Assembly (NCBI RefSeq): GCF_011397635.1
Contig: NC_064761.1
Coordinates: forward strand, 42,930,143 to 42,994,142
DNA: 64,000 bases
From: Epinephelus fuscoguttatus
Lineage: Eukaryota; Chordata; Actinopteri; Perciformes; Serranidae
Direction of reading: 5' to 3'
The first letter of the stretch is position 1. Each line of letters starts with the position of its first letter. The notes beneath the pieces were generated by a model. It had not been told where the DNA came from and made no database searches. It saw only the letters and a list, made by a program, of their open reading frames with translations. Of this stretch, positions 1-12,700 are shown piece after piece. The position numbers and the translations under genes are program-made.

Positions 1-88
1 CCTCACCAGGAGCTCACAGGTAAGTGTCTAAAGCGCTAAAAGAAGCACGCATAATGAAGTGTGGTATAACAAGTGGGCATGGCCTCAC

Positions 89-219
89 CTCAGAGACTGT
101 TGCAGCGTTGGTGGTGATGCTTGATTGGCCATTAGGGAGGTCCATCATTCCCACACCATCTAGCTCTAGCGCACGAGACCATTCATCATCCTCAGCTGCA
201 GCAAAGCCCGCCCGGCCCT
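89..219 (-). CDS. Candidate internal coding exon of an unnamed minus-strand gene
   Basis: Read on the minus strand, a pyrimidine-containing stretch ending TTTTCAG precedes an open stretch that ends GTCTCTGAG before a GTGAGG donor. The exon would be 131 bases (2 + 43 codons) and encode a segment beginning GRAGFAAAEDDEWSRALELD and ending in ATVSE. It is acidic and low in hydrophobic residues, so it looks like a soluble or disordered part of a larger protein. Splice signals at both ends and protein-like composition are the reasons for the call. I do not recognise the family. It could belong to the same transcript as the candidate first exon at 34398-34448, which would imply an intron of about 34 kb. 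In human, TUT4 lies on the same strand beyond COA7, but this peptide is not one I can match to TUT4. The next exon would lie off the left edge. Confidence 0.45.
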
Positions 220-1009
220 CTGAAAACACACACATTAACAGGATGCCACTGTGAGTACATCTTGCACATCTCAACCATAATCACCTTCAGACTGAAGCAG
301 ACACATCAATCAGCCTGTGGCAGCAGCACCACCTACTGGTTGAAGTAAGTGGTAGCACTGTCAGGCTGACCTCATAAAGCACTGGCCGAATCAACAACTG
401 AACTGAATTCAACCTCGGAAAATTAGTTATGAGTGAACTTGGGATGGCAGTGAAGGTGTTGACAGGTCCAGTGACTGTCCCAGCACGCTGGTGAATTCCA
501 TATGGACGCTCACTTTCACAGCCTGTCACTCACCCCACACAAGAAGGGACAGGACAGAAGGAGCTTAGGCTGAGCATTAGGAAGAGATCTTCTGTGAAAG
601 GGGTTTGGAGAAAGCAGCTGTCAGTTCGAGCCACAACACTAAACAGCTTACACGCGACATTGGAGCATGACCCACTGCCACTCAGTAACTCCACAGGCCG
701 GACACTGAAGAGATTCCTGTTTACTTTTGTCAACTGGCTACCACAGAGGAATATCCTGAATTTCAACATTTAACAGAGTTTCAGGAGAACACACACTGGC
801 TGCTGGAAACAAATAAGGTTTAATCATATGTCTTTGGGTTAGTTTGGTTAGTCTGTCTTTGCCCAAAAAACCTACTGACTATGTGAGTACCTGGGCCCTG
901 TGTGTCATTCACGCCATTGTCAGTATGATATAATGAATTGAACCAAACACATGAATGAGTGTACTGAGTGTACAATTGCTTAATAAGTATTTAAAACTGT
1001 AACTAGATA
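220..1009. other. Non-coding, probably intronic
   Basis: Short open frames on the minus strand (287-529, 530-769) lack splice sites in a consistent phase and show no recognisable domain. I see no repeat with clear ends. Most likely intron of the unnamed minus-strand gene. Confidence 0.4.
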
Positions 1010-1475
1010 ATATCTGTTTGTTTTCTTGACAATGTCAGGACGAGGACGAGCCAAAATCTCAAGACACACCTGTATTAATATCTGTGCACAACAGCCTCTA
1101 TAATGTGTGTTATCACTCTTATCACAACATAAACGTTTATTTTTATTTACTAATATCAAATAATGACTGAAAACCAACTATTACTCATAAAAAAATTAAC
1201 AAAATGATTCAAGAATTCATTTTAAACTTTTTAAAATCGCATCAAAGCACGACTAACACATCCATTTAAAAAGAAAATAATGTAAGATAATGTGATGTGT
1301 CTGTGTCATACACTTAGAATGGGCGTGCACAACATACTGATACAGTCAATTAAAACATTCATTCAGAACTTTTTGTACAGGTCCAGCTGAGCATTACAAT
1401 AATAATGTGATTATCACAAAATCCCACAGCACACCTGGATTTGCATCATGACACCATTTGAGAGTCACTGATTTA
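1010..1475 (-). repeat. hAT-Charlie-like interspersed repeat, inverted relative to the copy at 63020
   Basis: Read on the minus strand it starts with a degenerate CAGTGACTCTCAAAT end, continues with GGTGTGCTGTGGGATTTTGT and ends with a stretch including CAGGTGTGTCTTGAGATT. The same order of blocks occurs on the plus strand at 63020-63546. CAGTGGTTCTCAAA is the classic terminal motif of Charlie-type hAT elements. No clear target duplication was found. It has no coding capacity; frames here are chance. Confidence 0.55.
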
Positions 1476-2401
1476 AGGAATTTAGCAACAGTGTCGCCTT
1501 TTCCCCTGTGAATCTGATAATCATTAAATAGTTTTAGCACGCGCATCATTTATTAACACCCATGGTATCTGAAAAAAGACAATTCAAGTATCCATGTTCC
1601 TCTGTCAATCAAAGTTATTATAGTTAATTAAAACTAATCTATAACTAAAACTAGGTGTGAGAAGACATTTTATTTAACTGTACTAAAAATAAGAACTATA
1701 CTTAAGAGAGAAAATGGAAACTAAATAAAAAGGGTACAGTGTACTTAAAAAATTAAGTAAAATGAAATAAAAAATATACCGGGAATGATTTTAAGTCTTT
1801 TTTGGTCAAATCTGTCAATACAACAAGCATCAGGAGGCACTGGTTCATTTGCCATTTACAAAGTGTTGTGTTTGTATTCTAATACCTATTCTGAACTTCT
1901 TAGATGTTGTCTCTGTCCCATTAAACACACACACACAAAATTTTTTTTATTAAATTAAATTAAATTGAATTAAATTAAATGACTTACTTAATAAAAAACA
2001 AAAATTAAAAATCAAACTGAAAAAAAAAAACAAAACAAAACAAAAAAACACTATAATAACAAGTGTTAATATCCCAGTGTGGATGAATATGTGGTCACGT
2101 GGACTGATACAGACACAGAGAGAAATTATTTACGCATGTGGTGATTTTTTATACATGGATGTGAGATCAGAGGCTCAGTGTCCACATCTTTTGCAGATAG
2201 ATTAAAGTGTAAAGAATTTTCTTATCATGATGATATTTCAATATTCCTGAATATTTTTCTCTGCCGTGACTGAAACACCTCAGAGACTCTTCAGAGACTC
2301 TTCTGTGCCAAAAGCACAAAGACGCCGTAATGAAAAATAAGAAGCTGCTTAGAATACTGAAGGCCAGCAAAGCCTTCCCTTGTGTACTTAACAATGCAGA
2401 C

Positions 2402-2404
<3 letters not shown>

Positions 2405-2449
<45 letters not shown>
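2405..2449. repeat. (GT)n microsatellite
   Basis: Uninterrupted run of about 22 GT units. It creates spurious Val-Cys and Thr-His open frames on both strands. Confidence 0.95.
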
Positions 2450-2451
<2 letters not shown>

Positions 2452-2790
2452 GTCTCTCGGTCTGTCTTTTTGGCTGGCTACAGGCTGGAGCTGAGATGGC
2501 CGGTGCTTTAAGAGCCATTAGCTGCTTTCCACAGTTGCATTCTGCTCGGCCGAGAGCAAACACCACTACATCATGTCAGCTTCCCTCCCATTGTTTGACA
2601 GCAGTGCATAACTACACAGGAAGCAATAGCCCGTCTGTATTTACAAGTCTGAGTCTGTCTGTTGTTTATAAAGTCACACATCTGTAATTACCCCACTTCC
2701 TGCTCTAATACCTACGTACGTCTTGTTGTTTGTCTGGGGTGCCCCTGGGCTATGATGTCAAATATCACAGGGGAGTTTTTTCTGCAGACA

Positions 2791-2791
<1 letters not shown>

Positions 2792-2859
<68 letters not shown>
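2792..2859. repeat. (CA)n microsatellite
   Basis: Uninterrupted run of about 34 CA units, the longest dinucleotide repeat in the window. Likely polymorphic. Confidence 0.95.
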
Positions 2860-2860
<1 letters not shown>

Positions 2861-4406
2861 CCTAGGGATTTTTTAAATTAAAATACATTTTGTGACCCAA
2901 GTGTCCCATTTAACTAACAACCTTGTTTTCAGTCAAAGATAAACACTCAAAACAGATTAAAGTTTTCATTCTTTAAGTTTGTTGAGCTACACTTTTGTGT
3001 AAGGTTGTCATAGGTATCAATACTTTTGGATACCATGCATTTAAAGCGATACGTCTCTGTTAATTATTCGACGGTGCCTAAAGTATGTATACAATCAGAG
3101 TTCTCTCCAGCGACAAACCCACCATGTGACAGGGGGCTTGTGTTCACTAACTTTTCCTGTACCAGCACTGTGTGCAGGTTGTTCACGGAATAATAAAATG
3201 TTCCGCTATCATAGGACATTTTTGCTCTGGTATAAAAAGACGCATTGAGTATCGTATCCAAGTTTAAAATTCTGGTATCTTTCATGACAACCCTACAGCA
3301 TACAGTCATATCTGCTCCTCTAACTGAGGTGTGTGACTGTAATCATATGCTAGGAGAATTAAAAAACAGTTAGTACTGTACACAGACACACCTGTGCTGC
3401 CACCACACTCCCAAAAACAAGCTGCTCTCACAAAGACGAGGCCGTACTCACCAGTTGTGTGTCAGATGTGCATAGTGTTGGACGTGAGGTTAGCCTGCTG
3501 TTTCTGTGTGGCTGTCTTTGTCTATCGAGTCCTGTCTTTCTCTGAGGCTGGCTCCTGCTGTCTGTGTGAACGTGAGGAGAACAAAAGGGAGAGACAGAGA
3601 GGAAGGCAGAATGATTCTTCTGAACATGAGGAAAACCCACGCAGCCATTACAAATGCACGCTGCCAAAAAATCCAATAGCTGATCTGGTTTGCTGTGAGT
3701 GCTCAACAAACCATCAGCCATCGCACTGATGAGATCTGTAGCGTCTGTTCTGGTGGAAACTTTGGTGCTGCATCTTCTCAACTCTCAGTTTTTGCAACTA
3801 TGAGACAGATTAACGGACGTGACCTTGTTCTCAGTAACCCTTCCCTCACAGTTTGACCATCAGAGCTCCTCTGCATCTCCACTATAAAACCAAACAGTGG
3901 TACAAGAATTATAAAATTATTATTATGTAATTACATTTGGTTGAATGTCCAGCACACAGGACCAGACAAGCGTGTAGGACTGCAGGTAACAATTACTATC
4001 ATTAGAGATTCATCTGCCAAAATATTTCTCAACTGACGGTGAAGTCTATGATTCATGGGAAAGATGGCTGATATTTTAATCAGCCTCCTCCAGTACAGCG
4101 AGCGACTCCCTCGTCCCTGCGACTCAACTCTAGACTTCGATTTTTCCAGATGAATGCAGATACATTTTAAAAGCTTACTTAAAGCTAAACCGATAACCGA
4201 TGGGTTCCGAAATTGCCGAGTAGGGGGTGTAGGGGCATGGTGAGCGCTGCGCGCAAATACCATCATGTACTGTAGACCCTGGGGAAATTTCTGGAGGCTA
4301 TTAAGGTATGAAAAAATAGATACTGAGCTTAATTTCAGCCAATGTGTTCCACCATCACATGGACTCCTTACCTGCCCCTAAAATGTGATTGGTCAATGCT
4401 GCTCGG

Positions 4407-4781
4407 TAGGGCTGCAACGATTAGTCGACTAATCGATGACTAATCAACTATTAAAATAATCAGTGACTATTATAGTAATCAGCTAATCAGTTTGAGTCAT
4501 TTTTCATAGGAAAGTACTATAAAAGTACCCAAAATACTCTTATTGCAGCTTCTTATGTTCAGATATTGGCAGCTTTACACACTCTCCCATGACAGTGAAC
4601 TAAAACCCTTTGGCGTGAGTACGAAACAAGACATTAGATGAAATCATTTTGGGGTTTGGGAGAGACAGACCAAGACTTTTCAAAATTTTAACACATTTTT
4701 CGATAAAATGATTAGTCGACTAATCGAAGAAATAATCAACAGATTAGTCGACAATGAAAATAATGGTTAGTTGCAGCCCTA
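4407..4781. mobile_element. Non-autonomous hAT element (MITE), 375 bp
   Basis: The element begins TAGGGCTGCAACGATTAGTC and ends with the inverted form TTGCAGCCCTA. It is flanked on both sides by the same 8 bases, CTGCTCGG (4399-4406 and 4782-4789), the duplication size made by hAT transposases. The interior repeats the motif ATTAGTCGACTAATCGA in both orientations near each end, as expected for subterminal binding sites. No transposase is encoded, so it must have been mobilised in trans. Confidence 0.9.
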
Positions 4782-5560
4782 CTGCTCGGGCTGCAAACAG
4801 AGTAACCAGGATGTTTCCAATACCAAAATCTTGTCCTGTTGCTTCCTGTATCTGCTTATAGAGATTATCTATATTTGAAGTCAACACCAAAACAAATACA
4901 CCCCTCCTCTCATTGCTCCTTCAGAAGCTGTAATCTCTCCAAAGTTATTTACATCACATTACTGTCATGATGTAGCTCCAGTCTTCGTTGCGGAGGACGT
5001 GGAAGAGGAAGATGAGCCGTGTTAGTGTTGTATGGCTCGGCCACTTTCTTTGTTTCACATTCAAAGAGCCAGAGCGGTCTATGAAGACCTGATTTTATTT
5101 TCAGCGCACACACACAGAATGGACAGCAAGTCGTCCGTGAGGGGACGTTTAACGAATTTGACTCCACCTTTAATCAGTTGACACTTCTGTCTAATCATTG
5201 GTGATGGTCTTCAGATTTCTTGTTCTGTCCAAACAATGGTCTGACACCCAGGAGAAAATAAGTTTACTGTCACATGAGACAAAGACGTCAGCAAATCTTC
5301 ACAAGAGAGAAGGTGGAAGAAGTTAACTTTCGTCAGTTTTCTTGAAAAATTACTTCATTAATCATTTATTAACATAGTTGACAGATGATTCCCTGTGACT
5401 AATCCGTTAATCTATTAGCTGCTTCAGTTCTTTACTTTAATATTAACGAAACTAGGACAGGTGAAACTCTACAAGCCAATCAACAGGAGAGCATGACCAA
5501 CCAATAGGAGGCGTGCTGGCTTTTGTAACTATCATGCAAACTGATGATTTTTTTTATGAT
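4782..5560. other. Non-coding spacer between two hAT elements
   Basis: No supported gene. The short minus-strand frame at 4949-5167 has no splice or domain support. Confidence 0.5.
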
Positions 5561-6280
5561 TAGGGCTGCAACTAACAATCATTTTAATTATCAAATAATC
5601 TGCAGATTATTGTCACAATGAAGCAATTAAACAGTTTAGTCTATACATGCCAGAAAGTTAAATAAAATAAAATAAACAAACCTCATCACAATTTTCCAGA
5701 GCCCAAAGTCACCTCTTCAAATATCTTTTTTTAGTCCAACCAACAGTCCAAAACCTAAAAACTATTATTATTAACTATTACTATTAGATTTAAACTCTCT
5801 CATACATCATTTGAGTTAGCGTGCATACAAGAGGAGAAGGACGGAACGTGGGAAGATAATATAGACATGTGCATGATGGTAAACGATACGTTGTCAAGCA
5901 TCAACGCATTTTATTGCGATGTTACATTATCAGCTACAAAAAATGAATTTGCCCTCGTATTACATTACATGAAAGTTTATCCAGGGACAATTACGGTTAC
6001 AGTTTCATTACACATGACAATCTTCCATGACTCTTCCAAAAGTTCAATGACTTTTGCCCATGCCAATGATTATTCTCGGCCTCCAAAACATGTCTGTGAA
6101 ATTCGATGACTCGTCCAGGTTTTCCATGATCGTGGGAACCCTGACATTCTCACATTTAAGAAGCTGAAACCAGCAAATGTTTGACATTTATGCATAAAAA
6201 TGACCGAAAAGATTAATCAATTATCAAAACAGTTGGCACTTAATTGTCTTTCTATTAGCTGATTATTTGTTGCAGCTTTA
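5561..6280. mobile_element. Degenerate hAT-type element, about 720 bp
   Basis: Starts TAGGGCTGCAACTAACAATC and ends GTTGCAGCTTTA, a decayed inverted copy. The flanks TTTATGAT (left) and TTTATGGT (right) agree at 7 of 8 bases, consistent with an old 8-bp target duplication. It shares its terminal TAGGGCTGCAAC with the 4407-4781 element, so the two use related ends. The middle (about 5865-6110) contains an 80-codon open frame without recognisable domain. Confidence 0.75.
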
Positions 6281-7900
6281 TTTATGGTGCATTCTCTATA
6301 AAGTACTCCAGATAATAACTTTATATTTTTTAAATATTTTATTCTATAGGAGACACTGACTGAAATATCACAGATTTACCAGTGCAAGTGTCCACTATGC
6401 CCCAAACTGTTTGACTTCATCATGCATCAAGTGTAAATCCCATCATGCTCTCTGCCTCAAACCTCTTACATGACATGACTCACATTGGCCAGTAGGTGTC
6501 TCACTACTCTAAGAGATAACGGCCGGTGTGTGACTCCAGCTGGCTGAAGACAAATGCTGCATGCTGGCAGACAGCAGCTGGCCTTTAGCCATCAGGTAGG
6601 GGCTAAGATCTTGTCATCCCCTTCAGGTTGCTATCATGCTGGGTCTGGGTACAAAGCTCACAAGCAGAGCAAACAGTGGATTAAGATTTCCACTCACCAG
6701 AGCAAACTTTAAACCTTTTCTGACATAAGCCTATACATTCTTTCAGAGATCACATCTGACCGAGTAAACACCATATCAGAGGTTGATAACAGCCCTGACG
6801 AGCTGCTTGTTTTTGTGCTAGGGGAATAGAAATAACATCTCTTTGCACACAAAGAGCTCACATCTAAATGTGCCATGTGTCACTGTCACATAAAGTGTTG
6901 ATCTGCCTATACCCTGAGCGGTGTCAACACCCCCTGGCAGCAGCCTGTTTCTGCTCGTCTGCTGTCAGTTTGCTCTCTGCCTGAGCTCCCCTGTCAGTCA
7001 TTATCCATCCTGGACCAGCTTATATCTCTTAACTTTACAGCTCCTTCCGACGCCCACACCTCCAGCTATGCTACTTCAAAAACACAGAGAGAAACTACAC
7101 CCCCTCCTTGTGAGTCACTGCCTATCCAGTCCTCACTAGCCAGACCTTCTGATGTAAGAGTCCCCCCCTCTCTGCTCTTGGCAACATCCATGCGCTTCTG
7201 ACAGTGAGCCGAGCTGAAATGTGTTGTGTTTGGTGACATAATTCCACGTGGTTGAATCCTCATGCTTCGCTTACTGAGGTTCAAGTCCGGTGAATGTTTA
7301 TATGCCCGGCTAAAGCAACAACATGCGAGTGGTGATAAGGTGTGGGTGTGTGTGTGTGTTCGGATGGGCTGACAATGTTTCGACTTCAGGGGGACATGAC
7401 AGGGATCAGAGGAGGAAGCAGAGAATAACAGAGGAAGAGTGACAGAAAGTGGAATGATTCATGTTGGAGCGATGGATGTGTCGCTGTAAAGCTAAATGTG
7501 ACTCATTACACTGCATAGCAGGTGCTGTTGAATCAGCCCTGTGTGAGTCGGCTGCCTCTCCCTCCCTCTGTTCCTGTTGTCAGACAGCTTTTTGACATTC
7601 ACATACATACTGCGGCTCAAACACAAAAGGCGCTGGCAGCCCAACAAGCCTTGTTACTAAAGGGCACAATGAGCATCAGCGAGTGTTTTTGTGTCGTCAT
7701 GCACATGCCAGTGTATTTGTGCATGTGACAACACATTCCACATCGTGCACTGACCCTTTACATTCCTGTCTCCTGTGGCCCTGAAAACAGGTCTCCACCA
7801 ACTCTATTCGGCGTGTCCTCTGTCCTCCTTACACTGCCTGTCTCCTGTCCTTCTCCTCTTCACCTCGACCTCATTTTACAGCAGAATATTCCAACTTTAA
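6281..7900. other. Gene-free region
   Basis: No coding exon, RNA gene or delimited repeat could be supported. Small open frames at 6921-7139, 7066-7284 and 7522-7728 look random. Confidence 0.45.
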
Positions 7901-8770
7901 AGGGATAGTTCACATCTCTCCAAGTAGGGCTGTGTGAGGTACTTACCCATCGTCAGTGTGTTACTGTAAATGTCAGTCAGCACGCCCCCAGATTGGAGAT
8001 GCAGGCAGGAGTGCTGACAGCTGAACATGTTTTAATAGCCTGAAAGAATTAATATCACATAAAGTGTGTGCTGCTTTACCTCACCGTCAGACAGCAATTT
8101 CTGAGAGGGGACCGAAGCCGTTATATCGCTCTCTTTAAAGCCAGAATCCACTGAGAAAAACTGTGATTTAACATCTCTGAACACTGGAGCTGCTGGTCTA
8201 CTGCTGCCTCCACCAGTTATTTGTGTTATTGTGTGACTTTGCCGTTTAAATTCAGATTAGAATAGAATGATCTTCACTGTTACTATAGGCACAGGTACAA
8301 CAAAATTCCATTTGGCTACTCACTGGTGAATTTAAAACTAAACAAAAACAAGACAGAAGACAAAACTCAGAAAGACAGAGGGTTCACAAACTTACTATCT
8401 GATCGAGACAGCAGCTCTCCTGGTCAGTGTCCTCATATGACTGCTTTTGTCGGTGGAGTCTGGTGGCTTTGATGAGAGCGTAGATGGGGAACTGAAGCCG
8501 GTAAGGGCTTCCTCGTCTCAACAGTCTGTCTGCGGCGCGTTAAAGCAGTGAAAACATTCTCAATATAGCATAGACTTAAAATGGTTCAAATTTTTTGAGG
8601 TGGCTAAATTATGTTTTGCTGCTATCCACCTCCACAGCAGCACATTGCTCATCTTTTGTGTCAGTACTCCTGCCTGCTTCTCCAAACTGGGATCGTGTCA
8701 ACTGACATCTACTGTAAGTAATATACTTGCTATAGATAAGTACTCCATACAACCCCAATACAACAACAAG
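7901..8770. mobile_element. TTAA-type inverted-repeat element, right end decayed
   Basis: The left end AGGGATAGTTCACATCTC follows a TTAA (7897-7900), the same end type as the elements at 38873 and 58012. A block near the left end (about 7948-8022, TACTTACCC through GGCAGGAGTGCTGACA) returns in inverted form at about 8660-8750 (GTCAGTACTCCTGCCTGC through ACTTGCT). The arms are therefore long, roughly 80-100 bp. The right TTAA is not recognisable, so the right border is approximate. Confidence 0.6.
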
Positions 8771-8822
8771 GCCATTTCCTAGGAGGTCAACACATCAGAG
8801 AGCATCTGCTGCATATTTGACA

Positions 8823-9275
8823 GTAGCTGTTTCCATCCAAAAGTGATTCAAATCATTGGGAAATGTGCATTAAAAGAAATACGAATCCTGTGTGTTTCCA
8901 TTAAATGTATGGACTTTGGTGAAAACTACGAACTTGCGCGAGTTTTCCGCAGAACCGGAAACAGAACAAGTCTCGCATTCTTCTTCTTCTACATTTTCTG
9001 GCGGTTGTCAATCAGCTTGTAAATGCATTACCACCTTCCCGACCCGGAGTGTGGATATCACCATGGAAAGAGGTGCACTACGTCAGACTTAATTCGAACA
9101 TAACTGTTTCCATCCCCCGTTTTGCGAATCAACATTTTTTCGAATCAACCAAAACCCGGCTAAAGCAAGAGTATTTTAGTTTGTGCGAATCAGAAGGTTT
9201 TAATTTGAATTTTGGCGTTTCCATCATAATTTTCCGATGCGATACTTCTAGATGCGCATCTAAACAGGCTGATGG
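8823..9275. repeat. Inverted-repeat-bounded interspersed repeat
   Basis: Begins CTGTTTCCATCC and ends GATGGAAACATGG, an inverted pair, and the phrase TGTTTCCATC recurs internally (near 9105 and 9217). This looks like a MITE with reiterated ends. No convincing target duplication was found, so borders and class are uncertain. Confidence 0.4.
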
Positions 9276-9324
9276 AAACATGGCCAGTGTTTGTGGCAGT
9301 GGAAGGAACAATGATACTTAAATT

Positions 9325-9740
9325 ATGAACAAGTGGTCGATTACTCGATTAGACGTTTAACCTCTATCAGGAACTACAGATTAATCAATCAATGAATCAG
9401 TAAGTGAATCATAAAGAAGAAATACAAGACCGTCTCTTATTCCAGCTTCTTATTTTTAAGGATTTGCTGCTTTTCTTTGATGTCATGCGAAGTTGTTTAA
9501 GTGGTTTTTTAAGCATAAATAACAAACACTCGACAGCATCGACCTCGTGCATATGAACACTGTTTTTTCTTGTCTTAAATTGCGATTAAATATCTTTAGG
9601 TTTTGGACTTTTGGTCTGACAAAACAAGACATTTGGAGATATCACCTCCAAAACATTAAGATGTGCTTTAAATAATTAATCAAGAAAATGATCAGCAGTT
9701 TGAGTATATAAATAATCAATAGTTGCAATACCGTGCCAAA
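9325..9740. repeat. Probable decayed hAT-type repeat
   Basis: Contains GGTCGATTACTCGATTAGAC at the left and AATAATCAATAGTTGCAATA at the right, echoing the interior and ends of the ATTAGTCGACTAATC hAT elements at 4407 and 5561. Termini are too decayed to set exactly. Confidence 0.35.
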
Positions 9741-12700
9741 AACATAGCTAAATACTATCTGAACAGATTAGTGTTACACTGGCAAAAATGTCATGAATAA
9801 TAAACACTAAGCATCCAAATGGGGTATAACATGACTTTATGGGTGGTAACCACTGAAACTTCCCCATTAGCCTTTTCTTGACCAACATCTGACAGCAGCT
9901 GCTTTCCTCCCTTGAACCCAATTTTTTTTTACACAAGACGCAATGAAATGTTGATCTAATTCAGTGGAAGTCTTGACAGAACTGTGGCAGTGCATCACAG
10001 ATGGCTCTATACAGCAGAAACACTGTAAGAACCTGGCAGTCAAAGCACCAGACTGCTCCGAGTCTTAATCTCATTTGCTTTTGTATGTGTATACATGTTT
10101 ACTCAGCCCTCCATCTCAGCCCCAACACACATAGGCACACATTAACGAGGGATTAGCGTGTCTTTTGTGTGTTGAATGTGTGTGAGGGAGGGACCACTTG
10201 TGTGTGTGTGCCTTTACAGAACTGTACCTCAAGTGTGTGCAGGGAAGGGTCACGAGATGTGAGACTGCGAATAAAGGATCAGACATGTGAGATTTGTGTA
10301 ACGTTCAGCATTAACTGAGTGTGGTGTGACTTCGACAGCTTTGACAACTCTGCCAGTCCCTGCCTGCAGCTCTGCAAGCCTGCCTTTGACACTGAGCAGC
10401 CCTGCGAGCCTCGCTTCTCAATCTGCTCCCACTGTGTGTGTGAGAGCACCACAAATGTCCTTCTCCTCTTCTCACAGCAAGGCTCATGGACCCTAATAAT
10501 CATGAGCAAAGTACAGGTAACAGCCTCGGCCTTTTCACTGCACAAACCTCTGACAACGGTAGAAAAGAATCCATTTCTTCTTTTGCTCCTCTGGGCTGTC
10601 TGATTAAATTTACAGTACCTTGGTTCTGTCACTGTCTCTATAATGCATGCACTGTACAGACACGTGCTTTCTGTTTTGCCTAGCAGGGCTTGATGCATTT
10701 GAAAAGCATGCCGCAGATGCACCAAAGTCAGGGAACTAAAGTAGGTCAGTGTGTTGAGCTGAGCAGTGAGGAGTCTGACAGCCCATTAAGCTGTGTACTC
10801 GTCTTCTTCTGTTTAGTACACACAGCACACACACACTAAGGCCATTCGCACTGTGAGGAGCCGTGGGCCTTCAAAGTCAAATCAGTTGTCTTTCAGGCAC
10901 GTTATCTTTGCACTACATTGTAGTAGGCCACACTGTCACATGAAGGACAGACACTGTACTGGGTTAACCCTGTAAACAAGTTAGAACCTAATGGGGCTGT
11001 CGAAAATGGCCAAAAACAACATCTAATTCCTTCTAAAAAAAAAAACAAAACACACACACAAGTTCAAATCATTTGAATATCTAATATGTCAATAAGGACG
11101 AACCGATATAACAAGAGAAACAACTACTTGCAGGTTTATCTATTTCAACGTAAACATGTCTTTTGAAGGATCCGCATTCCTACAATTTGCAAAGTAAACA
11201 AAACAATGTCCTAAAGCGTAGAACTTTGCGTTGAGATGAATGCCTCGTAGTTGTTATTCTACAGCCTTATAATATAATAACGTATTTGAGTACTCAAACA
11301 TGGAAGTTACTTAAAATGCCCATCCCTAATTTAAATTAACAATTTGCATTCAGTGACTTTCAAGAGAGAAGATGTCGGTATCTTGGAGCCTTTAGGTGCA
11401 AAGTTTCTCCTCCTCTGTGCTGCTGCATCACAGCTGCAGCTCTGTACCAAAGAGTAGTGTGAAAGTTAAGAGTGCTTATGCTGTGATCCATTTACGTTGC
11501 TACGAGCAGTGAGACTCAAGATGATGTCGTAAAATGTCGTAACTTCCTGTTTAAATTGGCGATACGCATCCCTGTTTGCATTTGTACCATTTACGATCTA
11601 AACATAAACAAAGATGGATGCCTCCAAGAAAACAGTTGTCGCTATTGCAGTAGCGGAGCCTTTATCATTAGCAACACTGCTAGCTACTTCCACCAACAAC
11701 AGATAAACAACACATACACGACATTCCACGCACAACAACACATCATAAAGCATTCCCATAAGGCATTATAATGTGTGCGAGTAATTAAAATGAAGACTCA
11801 AATTTGCTAAACAGTAAAAAATAATAGTAAAGAGCAGAGCCACATATGGTAAATACAGGGCGCGGCCATCTTTGCTTTCATCAGTCTTTCGAAACTCATA
11901 GTCCTCTGAGTTCGTACGAGACCGCTACTGGTAGAAGCACCTCCTCAAAGAGGCATGTCATGAGGTGTTGCTGCGTAATTTTGCGGTAAGATCTACATGG
12001 AACGGACCATAGCTCTGCAGCAAAATCTGGAGACCAAAACGTCAGCAGCAGTACACTGCACAGTACACTAATTAGCAAAAACAATCTCAGTTGACCGAGG
12101 GGTCTCCAACTGACAATTTAAATCTCCGACTCTCAAGAGGCAGCCCTACAACACTTCAAAGCAGGATTAGGATTTAAGAAATATATTGTGGGTCTACTTT
12201 CCCTCTCACTTCTGTTTTACAGGAACCAAAAGAACAACCTTACTTCCAACTTTGGTTACAGTTTTTGCAGAGCCTGTTAAAAAAAACCTGCTCATTGAGG
12301 AATGGATGGAGGCTCTATATTTCCCCGGGCTCTAGTCAAGCCTTCCCCTGGAGAGAGCACGATTGATCTGGAGCTAACAGAGGCCGGATTGATCACACAC
12401 GCTCTCTAATAACCTTCCCATACACACAGTGACACTGCATGTGGCTGCATATCACAGCAGTTCGATATACACTGCTTTCACTCAGCAGGTTAGCTGTTCA
12501 CTCAGAGGTTGGTGGCACTGCCCGCGGAGGGACAATAGCGTGTGTGCGTGTGTTGCTGTCGAGGGAACATGACCAACAGCCTCTTCACACCATCACTTAA
12601 CATGCCGCTGGTGTTCAGATCCCTCTAGAGGTTATTAAGTGAGAGGGGCAGTTTGGACCAGTAAGAGTAGAGAAGAGAGAATGTTTGCATGAGTGTAACT

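Larger units (their letters stand above)
1476..4406. other. Gene-free, AT-rich region with two dinucleotide microsatellites
   Basis: Includes A/T homopolymer and TTAAA/AATTA pentamer tracts at about 1930-2050, the GT and CA runs annotated separately, and otherwise unremarkable sequence. The open frame at 3428-3781 (minus) has no splice context or recognisable domain and is not called. Confidence 0.5.

Noticed and set aside
2291-2865. Poly Thr-His and Val-Cys open frames
   Set aside because: Translations of CA/GT microsatellites.
3428-3781. 117-codon minus-strand frame as a possible exon of the unnamed gene
   Set aside because: No acceptor/donor pair in matching phase and no domain signal.
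10279-10725. 148-codon minus-strand open frame
   Set aside because: No known domain, no paired splice signals and a composition like random non-coding sequence.
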